The notes beneath the pieces are model-generated. The model searched no databases. It saw only the letters and a program-made list of their open reading frames with translations, and was not told where the DNA came from. Shown one piece after another: positions 1 to 6,999 of a stretch of DNA of 49,619 nucleotides. A program made the position numbers and the translations under genes. The DNA comes from Anaerolineales bacterium (GTDB lineage: Bacteria > Chloroflexota > Anaerolineae > Anaerolineales > UBA11579). Every line of letters starts with the position of its first letter. The stretch's first letter is position 1. The stretch is from contig JAFGDK010000124.1 of the NCBI GenBank assembly GCA_016932165.1, positions 1 to 49,619 of the forward strand, written 5' to 3'.

Positions 1-648
1 GCTGCGATGCATGCTTGTGAACATTACGCCTTAGTGCTATCTCCGGATACCTTTAAGGGAAAAAAGAATAAAAAAGAGATAGATAATTTATTGTGGGAAA
101 TAGATTTAGCAAAAAAGATAGAACGCAATATAGTTCCAGTACTGTTTGATGGTTTTAGCTTCGAGGAACACCTAAAGAACATCCCATCTGAGCTTAGAAA
201 CTTTCTCAAGCGCCAATTTGGGCTTCCAATTAGTTACCACAATGTATCAGGGGACTTACACAAGTTGAGTACCAGGTTTCTAATACCACAGAGGGAAGAA
301 GTTTCAACTAAGCCAATACCCGATAAGGCAAAAGAAGATCTCATGCGCCTTTCAGCGTATCCTGTGACAAGAAGTGTAGTTAAACCTGTAAATTGGCCTA
401 TTGTAAGGCAAAATATATCTGATAGTGATGGGTTCGTTTCTACTAGTGAATTCCTTGGTTTAGATGAAAAACAACGGGAAAAATACTTGGATGGCCCAAT
501 ATATGTTCAATTTAATGATCTCTTAACTGCTCCGCCAGGGGGTGGAGATCTTACTTGGGATGTTAGTATCGACGATAGTGATGGTCATAGCCAAAGCATC
601 CTAAAAGATCAGTTCGACATCGGAACAAGAGATGGAAATGACTTTTAG
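1..648 (+). CDS. TIR-domain protein, 5' end outside the window
   Basis: The reading frame is open to the left edge, so the first visible ATG at 7 is probably internal. Residues 1-95 resemble the C-terminal half of a TIR domain: a hydrophobic strand ending in LSPDT, a helix with paired acidic residues and WEID, then NIVPVLFDGF and a terminal helix. TIR domains in bacteria are usually NAD-cleaving or signalling modules in defence systems, but the N-terminal part with the catalytic Glu lies outside the window. About 115 residues of unrecognised sequence follow, with no transmembrane segment. The gene is visibly more AT-rich than its neighbours, which suggests acquisition by transfer. Family call moderately sure; function not determined. 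Confidence 0.6.
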   Translation, partial: AAMHACEHYALVLSPDTFKGKKNKKEIDNLLWEIDLAKKIERNIVPVLFDGFSFEEHLKNIPSELRNFLKRQFGLPISYHNVSGDLHKLSTRFLIPQREEVSTKPIPDKAKEDLMRLSAYPVTRSVVKPVNWPIVRQNISDSDGFVSTSEFLGLDEKQREKYLDGPIYVQFNDLLTAPPGGGDLTWDVSIDDSDGHSQSILKDQFDIGTRDGNDF

Positions 649-657
649 AAAAATTAC

Positions 658-685
658 TTGGCAGAAAGCAGATAAATGGTATAAT
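658..685 (+). promoter_or_regulatory. Promoter of tRNA-Arg
   Basis: A -35 box TTGGCA (658-663) and a perfect -10 TATAAT (680-685) are separated by 16 bp, and TGG directly before the -10 makes it an extended -10. It is the strongest-looking promoter in the window. Transcription would start near 692, about 70 nt before the tRNA, and cross two hairpins. Confidence 0.8.
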
Positions 686-710
686 ACCCGTCGCTCTGAA
701 AACAAAGCAT

Positions 711-759
711 GGTGTTTGCAGAGCAAACACCCAAAATAAAAATGCGGAGCATTTTTATT
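711..759 (+). repeat. Tandem perfect hairpins in the tRNA leader
   Basis: Two perfect inverted repeats lie end to end between promoter and tRNA. The first has 9-bp arms 711-719 and 723-731 around AGA. The second has 11-bp arms 735-745 and 749-759 around GGA. Both share the core TGC-RGA-GCA at the loop. They may be 5' processing structures of the tRNA precursor or small palindromic repeats; sequence alone does not decide. Confidence 0.6.
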
Positions 760-760
760 C

Positions 761-837
761 GCCCTCGTAGCTCAGCTGGATAGAGCGCTTGCTTGCGGAG
801 TAAGAGGTCCCGTGTTCGAATCATGGCGAGGGCGCCA
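761..837 (+). tRNA. tRNA-Arg, anticodon GCG
   Basis: A full cloverleaf can be drawn. The acceptor stem 761-767 pairs with 827-833, the D-arm is 770-786, the anticodon stem 788-792 pairs with 800-804 (one G-U), and the T-arm is 810-826 with loop TTCGAAT. The discriminator is G834 and CCA is encoded at 835-837. The seven-base anticodon loop 793-799 places GCG at 795-797, reading CGC and CGU. Arginine identity is supported by the D-loop A (780) and the C and G at anticodon positions 35-36. Most bacteria read this box with an A34 (inosine) tRNA, so a G34 version is uncommon. Confidence 0.93.
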
Positions 838-853
838 GACATTTTCACGACAG

Positions 854-893
854 ACAGGCTGTAATTTGGAGGAGAATACAGCCTGTTTGTTTA
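854..893 (+). terminator. Terminator after tRNA-Arg
   Basis: A perfect 10-bp stem (854-863 with 877-886) with a 13-nt loop is followed by TTGTTT. It lies 16 nt after the tRNA CCA end. Confidence 0.75.
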
Positions 894-899
894 ATCACC

Positions 900-1060
900 C
901 CACAACCCCATCCCGACCGCTTGATACTGAAGCGGCCACCCTTCCCCTTTGCAAAGGGAGGGACACTCGCGGTCCGGTGAAATCCAGCGAGCTGGTGGTC
1001 TTCACCTGGAGTTTGTGGAGCTAACTCCGATCGCAAACCGGAGGTTTGCGGGCCACACTC
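900..1060. repeat. Non-coding stretch with several palindromes
   Basis: No gene is supported in 838-1148. Besides the terminator the stretch holds a perfect 14-bp palindrome with a TTTGCAAA core (945-958), an imperfect stem 973-981 with 1001-1010 enclosing a second stem 984-987/992-995, and a perfect 8-bp hairpin 1032-1039/1043-1050 with a GGA loop like the ones before the tRNA. It reads as decayed REP-like repeats, not as a structured RNA I recognise. Confidence 0.45.
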
Positions 1061-1136
1061 AGCTAAGCGGGTGCCCGATCTCCAGCTACTGGTTTTCCCT
1101 TACAACTTTGTCAATCAGTCAGGCCCAAATTCGGAG

Positions 1137-1149
1137 TACAATTAACCCA
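1137..1149 (+). promoter_or_regulatory. -10 box of a probable leaderless transcript
   Basis: TACAAT at 1137-1142 ends 6 nt before the ATG at 1149, which is where a transcript would normally start. No ribosome binding site precedes the ATG. Together these suggest that the receiver-protein mRNA begins at its start codon. Confidence 0.45.
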
Positions 1150-1775
1150 TGACAATCCCACAAGGCACCATTCTGGTAGTCGAAGATATGTCCCAGATCC
1201 GCGGGATGTTGGAAGTGACCCTGCGGTTTGAAGGCTACCCGGTGGACTCAGCCGCCAACGGGCAGGAAGCGCTGGAGAAGATCGAAAAGGAACAGCCCAG
1301 CCTGATCATCACCGATATTTTGATGCCCAAGATGGACGGCTTTGCGATGGTCTACCACCTGCGTAAAAATCCGGAGACCCGCAACATCCCGGTGATCTTC
1401 CTCTCTGCTACCTATGTCACCAAAGAGGATAAAGATTTTGCCCTCAGCCTGGGGGCGGTGCGCTTCCTCGAGAAGCCGATCGATACCGCTGATTTTCTGC
1501 TGACGATCGGAGAAGTGCTGAGCGAAGGTCCGGGCACCACTCCGCTGCCGCTGGGCGAACATGATTTTTTCCTCGGCTACCGCAAGCGGCTGGAGAACAA
1601 GCTGCGCCAGAAGAACCAACAGATCAGCCGCACCGAACGCCTGCTGAAGACGCTGCCTGTGGAGCAAAAGCCGGCCTTTGAGACTTTGTTAACACAGTCC
1701 ATCGAGCACCGGAATGAAATCCTGGTCGAGCTTGAAGAGATTATCACAATTTTGAAGGACTTCAAAGAAAATTAA
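1149..1775 (+). CDS. Stand-alone receiver-domain response regulator
   Basis: Residues 7-125 form a CheY-like receiver domain. The acidic pocket (E12, D13), the phosphoacceptor D56 in TDILMPKMDG, a Ser in the LSAT strand and the Lys of LEKPID are all visible. There is no DNA-binding or enzymatic output domain. The last 70 or so residues are charged and strongly helical, probably a coiled-coil or histidine-phosphotransfer-like helical bundle, so it likely signals through protein contacts. No kinase is adjacent. The inositol monophosphatase gene starts 7 bases after its stop, so the two are probably cotranscribed. The ATG has no ribosome binding site, which fits leaderless initiation. Confidence 0.85.
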   Translation: MTIPQGTILVVEDMSQIRGMLEVTLRFEGYPVDSAANGQEALEKIEKEQPSLIITDILMPKMDGFAMVYHLRKNPETRNIPVIFLSATYVTKEDKDFALSLGAVRFLEKPIDTADFLLTIGEVLSEGPGTTPLPLGEHDFFLGYRKRLENKLRQKNQQISRTERLLKTLPVEQKPAFETLLTQSIEHRNEILVELEEIITILKDFKEN

Positions 1776-1782
1776 TACCTCT

Positions 1783-2607
1783 ATGAATCCAAACCTGGAA
1801 GACCTAAAAGCGATGGCAACCCGCGCTGGAGAAATTCTGCGCGCAGGTTTTGAACAACCCAACCGCGGATTACAACTCAAACGCGAGATTGATGTGGTTA
1901 CCGAAACCGATCTGAAATCAGAGAAGTATCTGCTGGAGCAGATTAATACCAGATTCCCCGATCACCACATCGTGGCTGAGGAAAGTGGTGAGAATCACGG
2001 TGACCAGCGGTGTACCTGGTATATTGATCCGCTGGACGGCACCTCAAATTTTGCTCACGGCCTGCCGATCTTTTCTGTATCGATTGGCTATGCCAGGGAT
2101 GGCGACCTTACCCTTGGCGTGGTTTACGACCCGATCCGGGATGAAATGTTCAGCGCTGAAAAAGGAAAGGGGGCATTCCTCAACGATGTGCCTATCCGGG
2201 CAGCTGCCCAAACAGAACTGAGACACAGCATGGTGGTGACCGGCTTTCCATACGACCGGTTCACCAGCCCGATCAACAATCTTGCTTTTTTCAATGCGTT
2301 TGCGCTGAAGGTGCGCAGCATCCGCAGGCTTGGTTCGGCAGCCCTGGATATGTGCTATGTGGCAGCCGGGCGTTTCAACGGGTATTGGGAATTCAAGATG
2401 GAATCCTGGGATATTGCAGCAGGCACCTTGATCGCCCGGGAAGCGGGCGCCCATGTGACCAAGATGAATGGTGATCCAGATGTGATCCATGGCAATCACA
2501 GTATTTTGGCTGCCAATCCTGGTCTTCACGACGAAATGTTTAAATTGATTGAAGAGGTGATCTCTCAGCCAGAAAATGGAGCCTATCAGGAATTCCTGGC
2601 TGAATAG
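1783..2607 (+). CDS. suhB: Inositol-1-monophosphatase family protein
   Basis: This is a Mg2+/Li+-sensitive phosphatase-fold protein of normal family length (274 aa). It has all the metal-site motifs: AEESGE (E66, E67), DPLDGTSNF (D82, D85, G86, T87) and the C-terminal WDIAAGTLIAREAG signature. Members hydrolyse inositol monophosphates or related sugar phosphates in the cytoplasm, and some act on fructose-1,6-bisphosphate or NADP, so the exact substrate is open. It follows the receiver protein by 7 bases without a clear ribosome binding site, suggesting translational coupling. The symbol denotes the family. Confidence 0.88.
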   Translation: MNPNLEDLKAMATRAGEILRAGFEQPNRGLQLKREIDVVTETDLKSEKYLLEQINTRFPDHHIVAEESGENHGDQRCTWYIDPLDGTSNFAHGLPIFSVSIGYARDGDLTLGVVYDPIRDEMFSAEKGKGAFLNDVPIRAAAQTELRHSMVVTGFPYDRFTSPINNLAFFNAFALKVRSIRRLGSAALDMCYVAAGRFNGYWEFKMESWDIAAGTLIAREAGAHVTKMNGDPDVIHGNHSILAANPGLHDEMFKLIEEVISQPENGAYQEFLAE

Positions 2608-2620
2608 TCTGCCCCCAAAG

Positions 2621-2637
2621 TGATATACTATATCAGA
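2621..2637 (+). promoter_or_regulatory. Extended -10 of a probable leaderless cytochrome gene
   Basis: TGA directly precedes TATACT (2624-2629), and the ATG at 2637 lies 7 nt further on, at the expected transcription start. No ribosome binding site is present. Confidence 0.5.
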
Positions 2638-3578
2638 TGAGTGATAAAACCCCAGCCAAACCCACCAGGGGTTTTCAGCGCGCCCTGGTTTTTATCGTGC
2701 TGGCCTTGATCTGGCTGCTGATGCTGGCCGCAGTTGTCCCCCCTGGTGCGCAAAACCAAGCCAGTTTTCCGTCCTCAGTCCTCAGGGGTGGACAGCTGTA
2801 CGTTGCCTGGGATCAGGTGACCAGAACGAATACCTCCACATTGCAGCAGAGCCCCCTCTGGCCAGTTGATACCCCTAATCAGGTGCCCCCGATATTTACA
2901 CTGCGCTGTGTGAACTGTCATGGTTGGGATTACCGCGGCAGCAATGGCAAAACTTTAGGGGCGATCTTCCGCGCCCAGGGCTATCCTGGTCTGCTCAAGT
3001 ATACTTTCCAACCGGTTGAGACGATTCTCCCGATTTTGGATGGGAGGTTTGACCCGGCTCACGATTTCTCTGCATATCTTTCAGAGGAAGACCTGCAAGA
3101 CCTGGCGGAATTCATCTCAAAGGGGTTGGTAATCCCTGACTTGGTTGCAGACCCAGAGACGTATGAGGTGCAGGGCACCCCGGAAAGAGGGAGAGAACCA
3201 TATATTGAGTTTTGCAGCGCTTGTCATGGGTTTGAAGGCGAACGGATCAACCTGGCAACCGAACAAAACCCGGCCTATCTAGGCGATGTGGCCTGGAATA
3301 ATCCCTGGCTGATGACGCACATCATCCGGTTTGGGCATATTTCTGCCCAGGTGCCTGCCGCCAGCCAGCTTGGAATCTCTTTCAGCCAGCAATTGGATAT
3401 TGCCGCTTTTACCCAAACATTGCCGGATGCTGATTTTATCACCGGACCGGATTATGAGGATATTGATCTTTCCGCCCAGGCCAACACCGGGAACCTGGTT
3501 TATGGGGCAGTAGCAATTACTGCCCTGGTCTATCTGGCAACAATAATCACCTTGTGGCGGGAAAAGAAACAGCATTGA
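2637..3578 (+). CDS. Membrane-anchored diheme c-type cytochrome
   Basis: The protein has an N-terminal membrane segment or uncleaved signal (residues 15-34), an extracytoplasmic region with two haem c sites CVNCH (91-95) and CSACH (193-197), and a C-terminal membrane helix (about 285-305) ending in a basic tail. Each haem site begins a roughly 90-residue cytochrome-c-like domain. It is likely an electron-transfer protein on the outer face of the membrane. No oxidase or reductase gene is adjacent, so its partner is unknown; the multihaem clusters lie 30 kb away. The 58 bp before the gene hold no terminator, but a -10 box there suggests its own transcript. Confidence 0.82.
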   Translation: MSDKTPAKPTRGFQRALVFIVLALIWLLMLAAVVPPGAQNQASFPSSVLRGGQLYVAWDQVTRTNTSTLQQSPLWPVDTPNQVPPIFTLRCVNCHGWDYRGSNGKTLGAIFRAQGYPGLLKYTFQPVETILPILDGRFDPAHDFSAYLSEEDLQDLAEFISKGLVIPDLVADPETYEVQGTPERGREPYIEFCSACHGFEGERINLATEQNPAYLGDVAWNNPWLMTHIIRFGHISAQVPAASQLGISFSQQLDIAAFTQTLPDADFITGPDYEDIDLSAQANTGNLVYGAVAITALVYLATIITLWREKKQH

Positions 3579-3655
3579 AAGGCTGTTGATTGACCCTTTC
3601 ACCGCATATCAGGATTATCCAGGCGTTGCCACTTGCATAAAAACCTAAAATGTAG

Positions 3656-3725
3656 TTTGATAGAGGCAAAGCCGTTCAGATTGACTTTCAATACTTGCAT
3701 CTGAACACGCTTTGCTTCCCTCAAA
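3656..3725 (+). repeat. Long imperfect inverted repeat before lipoprotein gene
   Basis: Arms 3656-3681 and 3699-3725 pair through blocks of 8, 7 and 5 bp (core blocks GTTCAGAT and GCAAAGC) around a 17-nt loop. The structure ends 6 nt before the ribosome binding site CTGGAGG (3732-3738). If transcribed it would form a hairpin in the 5' leader; it could also be a small mobile palindrome. Confidence 0.55.
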
Positions 3726-3743
3726 TGATTTCTGGAGGCTCAA

Positions 3744-4790
3744 ATGGAAAAGAAAGTGCGAATTTTACTGGTGGGGGTATTTTGCCTGGTCTTACTGCTG
3801 GCCGGTTGCGCGCCTCAGGCGGTTGAACCCTCTGCCGAGATGATCCAGACCGCCATTGCACAGACCCAGGCAGCAGAGCCGACAGAGACTCCCGTGCCGC
3901 CGACCCTTGCGCCTACCAGAACGCCTGCCCCTTCTCCCACAGCTTACGAGACACCAGAACCAACCACATCTCCACCGATCAACGGGGAGATCTCAGCGGC
4001 CTTTCTCAATCTGAGAACTGGCCCCAGCACTCTGTTTGATATTGTGAATACTTTTGTTGAAGGTACTGCGGTCACTGCACTGTCTCGCTCCCCAGACAGT
4101 GAATGGGTGAAGGTGGAGATTGAATTTGAGGAAGAGCCTCCCCTGGAAGGCTGGATGGCGGTCATCTACCTGGAATTGGATGGCGAAGCCGCTGCCCTCC
4201 CCCAAGAAACATTTCCCGCAGAGCAGACGCTGACAGGGAAGGTGTCCGATACCGAGGGGAATCCCATCCCTGGAATCAATGTTGCCTTCGTTCTGAACTA
4301 TGATGAGGTAGACCTGCGTGCAGATGCCACCTCTAACCAAAATGGAGAATTCACTGTTTATCTGCCGGAAGAACTGTTCGGCACCTTCGATGTGCAAATC
4401 GTATCCTGGACCTGTGAAAGCCCAATAGCCGATGCGAACTGCCAATTCAGTGGATATATCCAGGTGGTGGACCGGGCTTTCATCGCAGTCCCCCAGGAAG
4501 AGGAAATCTTGTTTACCTATGAAAAAACAAATTTGCTTTTGTCTGGCACCATCGAGGATCGGGATGGTGACCCAGTAGATCAAATGCTGCTGGTGGCGGT
4601 GCGCGATGACGGCGCCACTTCACTGGGACGCTCAGATGCCCTTGGCGAGTTCTCCATTCCGATCAGCGGCGGCACCTGGGAGGTGTATGCGGTCTCCTAT
4701 GATCCAGATTACCTTGAGGGTGAGAAGGTCAGTGTTGAAGTAGTTGATACGAACCCTGAGGCAATCACCCTGAAAGCTCCCAGGAACTAA
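3744..4790 (+). CDS. Lipoprotein with SH3b and two beta-sandwich repeat domains
   Basis: A signal peptide ends in the lipobox LLAGC, with C22 as the lipidated residue. A Thr/Pro-rich linker (about 40-78) follows, then a bacterial SH3-like domain (about 80-150: FLNLRTGPS...GWMAVIYLEL). Two domains resembling carboxypeptidase regulatory-like beta sandwiches follow (about 160-250 and 265-345), each with a GNPIPG or GDPV turn and a GEF strand. Such proteins sit on the outer face of the membrane and may bind cell wall or polysaccharide; no catalytic residues are recognisable. Start chosen from CTGGAGG, 5 bases upstream. Confidence 0.8.
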   Translation: MEKKVRILLVGVFCLVLLLAGCAPQAVEPSAEMIQTAIAQTQAAEPTETPVPPTLAPTRTPAPSPTAYETPEPTTSPPINGEISAAFLNLRTGPSTLFDIVNTFVEGTAVTALSRSPDSEWVKVEIEFEEEPPLEGWMAVIYLELDGEAAALPQETFPAEQTLTGKVSDTEGNPIPGINVAFVLNYDEVDLRADATSNQNGEFTVYLPEELFGTFDVQIVSWTCESPIADANCQFSGYIQVVDRAFIAVPQEEEILFTYEKTNLLLSGTIEDRDGDPVDQMLLVAVRDDGATSLGRSDALGEFSIPISGGTWEVYAVSYDPDYLEGEKVSVEVVDTNPEAITLKAPRN

Positions 4791-4875
4791 GCGGTACCGG
4801 GCGCAAGGATCAAGGTTTGAGTATAAAATGGTACCATCCAAAACCATGTTAGCCAAGGTTCTGTGAAACGAGTTA

Positions 4876-5217
4876 ATGATGGAAAGAAGAAGACACGAAA
4901 GATTCACGGTTGTTGATCTGCTGATCTATGAACAGGAGACCAAAAAACCGGTCGGGAAGGTAGTCAATATTTCCGCCTCAGGTCTGCTGGTAATTGCAAC
5001 CACGCGCTACGAAGTGGGTCAGCGAGTCAATTTTGTGATTCCCTTCCGCCAGGCGATCCAAGGGATTGTTAATTTTGAATTTAAAGGCGAGATCAAATGG
5101 CTAAACGCCAGTGAAGGGAATCCCACCAACTTCAGCATCGGAATGGCATTCGCCGAAAACCCGGAATTACAGACGATGTTCATCCAGCAATTGGTCAATA
5201 TTTACGGAGCGACATAG
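4876..5217 (+). CDS. PilZ-domain protein
   Basis: A single PilZ domain fills the 113-aa protein. The arginine motif RRRHER lies at the N-terminus and the second motif NISASG follows at about residues 33-38, the two elements that bind cyclic di-GMP. It has no other domain, so it is a small cytoplasmic adaptor. Two in-frame ATGs (4876 and 4879) are equally possible. A TATAAA box at 4822-4827 could serve as its promoter. The two-component genes begin 55 bases downstream, so a signalling link is possible but unproven. Confidence 0.85.
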   Translation: MMERRRHERFTVVDLLIYEQETKKPVGKVVNISASGLLVIATTRYEVGQRVNFVIPFRQAIQGIVNFEFKGEIKWLNASEGNPTNFSIGMAFAENPELQTMFIQQLVNIYGAT

Positions 5218-5226
5218 CCAATTGAT

Positions 5227-5254
5227 TTGCCCCTTCCAATTTGGGTGCTACCTT
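5227..5254 (+). promoter_or_regulatory. Promoter of the response regulator/kinase pair
   Basis: TTGCCC (5227-5232), a 16-bp spacer ending in TGC, and TACCTT (5249-5254) form an extended -10 promoter. The leader would be only about a dozen bases and has no clear ribosome binding site. Confidence 0.45.
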
Positions 5255-5272
5255 TGATGGAAATTTGCCAAA

Positions 5273-5995
5273 ATGGATCAACCCGCGGCACATAAAATCC
5301 TCCTGGTTGATGATGAGGAAGCGATTACGGAGAATTTAAGCGCCTTCCTGAAACGATCTGGTTTTCAAGTTGTAATTGCGGCTAATGGTCAACAAGCTCT
5401 GGCGGCTATCGGGGATGAATCGCCGGATATTGTCATTATGGATGTGTTGATGCCTGAAATGGATGGGCGTCAGGCTCTGCGCCAGTTGCGACGGGAGGAA
5501 AATTGGATCCCGGTCATCCTCCTGACCCAGATTGGAGAGTCCACAGAACGGGCGATGGCGTTGGAAGAGGGCGCTGACGATTATCTGAATAAGCCCTTCA
5601 ACCCGCATGAGCTTGTCGCCAGGATCAAGGCAGTTCTGCGGCGGGCGAAACAGGGGCAGCCGCCGCTTTCTGCTGCCTGGATTCTCACCAGCGGCAAACT
5701 GACCCTCGACCGTCGATCAAAGAAGGCCAGCCTGGATGGCGACCCGATCAATCTGACCCCCAAGGCATTTTCACTGCTTGAATATCTGATGACTCACCCG
5801 GGTGAGGTGGTCAGCCGGGAACGGTTGCTGGATACGGTCTGGGGGTGGGATTACCCAATCGGGACCCGGGCGGTTGATACCAGAATTGCTGAATTGCGTT
5901 CTGCACTGGGAGATAATGCCAGTCAGCCAATCTTCATTGAAACCCTTCCAGTCCTGGGATACCAATTTATCCACGATGTCTGGGTGGGCAAATGA
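5273..5995 (+). CDS. OmpR/PhoB-family response regulator
   Basis: The N-terminal receiver domain (residues 7-122) has the acidic pair in LVDDEE, phosphoacceptor D57 in IMDVLMPEMDG, and the Lys of LNKPF. The C-terminal winged helix (about 135-235) includes the LTPKAFSLLEYL and TVWGWDYPIGTRAVDTRIAELR helices typical of OmpR-type DNA binding. The kinase gene overlaps its stop by 4 bases (ATGA), so the pair is translationally coupled. Target genes are unknown; the lipoprotein gene just after the kinase is a plausible one. Confidence 0.93.
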   Translation: MDQPAAHKILLVDDEEAITENLSAFLKRSGFQVVIAANGQQALAAIGDESPDIVIMDVLMPEMDGRQALRQLRREENWIPVILLTQIGESTERAMALEEGADDYLNKPFNPHELVARIKAVLRRAKQGQPPLSAAWILTSGKLTLDRRSKKASLDGDPINLTPKAFSLLEYLMTHPGEVVSRERLLDTVWGWDYPIGTRAVDTRIAELRSALGDNASQPIFIETLPVLGYQFIHDVWVGK

Positions 5996-6891
5996 AATTT
6001 AAAACCCACTGGTATCTCATCCTTCCGCTCACTTTTGGATTTGTGGCAGCCTTGCTGTTGAACTATACCGCTCTGCCCAATCCGGTTCTCTATCTGCGGG
6101 CTGATCTGGGCACATTCCTGTTCCTGATCGGGGCAGGGGCATCATGTTTAGGCTGGATCACAGCCTCTTTCGTCCAGCGGTTGAAATTCTTTGAAAAAGA
6201 GATCGAGGAAAAGTCGGTTCGAGACCGCCGGAAATTCCTTAGTCTGCTGGACCACGAACTGAAAAATCCCCTGACGGCGATCATGGCTGGTCTGGCCAAC
6301 CTTAATGATGGGACCCAGCAAGAAACCCTACACTCGGTTGAAGCGCAGGTGCAGCGGCTGAGCAGGTTGGTAGCAGATTTACGAAAACTCTCTGATCTGG
6401 AAACCCGCCCAATTGAGATGAATGGAGTCAATTTGCCGGTACTGCTGGAAGAGGTGTTTGTGTTAGCCCAAAGTCGGGCCGGGGAAGACCGAGTTCTCAA
6501 TCTGGCCATTCCCAAAGCGCCCTGGCCCCTTCCGGAAATCCAGGGAGATCGCGACCTGTTATTCCTGGCAGTGCATAATGTGATCGACAACGCGATTAAA
6601 TACACCAAGCCTGGTGATACAATCGAACTCAGAGCAAATGAAGAAGGCAGCCAGGTGCGGATCGAGATCGCGGATACTGGCCCGGGCATCCCGGCATCAG
6701 AAACCAGCCAGGTTTGGGGAGAACTGTTCCGAGGTGAAGCTGCCCGGGGAATTCCGGGGAGCGGATTGGGGTTGGCTCTGGTGCAGGCCATTATCCGCCG
6801 GCATGGCGGCCAAACTTCGCTGCGCAGCCAGCTGGACAAAGGGACGGTGATCACCCTCACGCTTCCCACCCATGGTGTTACAGAACTGTAA
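5992..6891 (+). CDS. Membrane sensor histidine kinase
   Basis: Two N-terminal membrane helices (about 8-25 and 40-60) are separated by only about 15 residues, so there is almost no extracytoplasmic sensor domain and the signal is probably membrane-derived or internal. The H-box LLDHELKNPLT has phosphorylated H88. The ATP-binding domain shows the N-box HNVIDNAIKYT, the G1 box DTGPGIP and the G2 box GSGLGLALVQ. It lacks a recognisable HAMP domain. It is coupled to the preceding response regulator by a 4-base overlap. A compact 299-aa kinase of this kind resembles intramembrane-sensing kinases. Confidence 0.92.
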   Translation: MKFKTHWYLILPLTFGFVAALLLNYTALPNPVLYLRADLGTFLFLIGAGASCLGWITASFVQRLKFFEKEIEEKSVRDRRKFLSLLDHELKNPLTAIMAGLANLNDGTQQETLHSVEAQVQRLSRLVADLRKLSDLETRPIEMNGVNLPVLLEEVFVLAQSRAGEDRVLNLAIPKAPWPLPEIQGDRDLLFLAVHNVIDNAIKYTKPGDTIELRANEEGSQVRIEIADTGPGIPASETSQVWGELFRGEAARGIPGSGLGLALVQAIIRRHGGQTSLRSQLDKGTVITLTLPTHGVTEL

Positions 6892-6902
6892 CCGCGGGTT
6901 AC
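6877..6902. repeat. Nested palindromes after the kinase gene
   Basis: GTTACAG-AA-CTGTAAC (6877-6892) overlaps a second inverted repeat GTAACC-GCG-GGTTAC (6888-6902). No T-run follows, so it is a poor terminator. It could be an operator for the lipoprotein gene, whose TACAAT box lies at 6946-6951. Confidence 0.35.
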
Positions 6903-6999
6903 AAAATTAATTCCCAGCCATCACAGTGTTGAAACAACGATCAACTACAATCCAGATAACTTAGATTGGGTTTAAATCCAACAAGAACTGGAGAGTGAA

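Noticed and set aside
900-1148. Structured non-coding RNA after the tRNA
   Set aside because: Several hairpins exist, but there is no promoter of its own or known RNA signature, and they look like decayed palindromic repeats.
6090-6869. 259-aa antisense frame within the sensor kinase gene
   Set aside because: The sense frame has all kinase motifs and a coupled regulator; the antisense product is Arg/Ser-rich with no motif.
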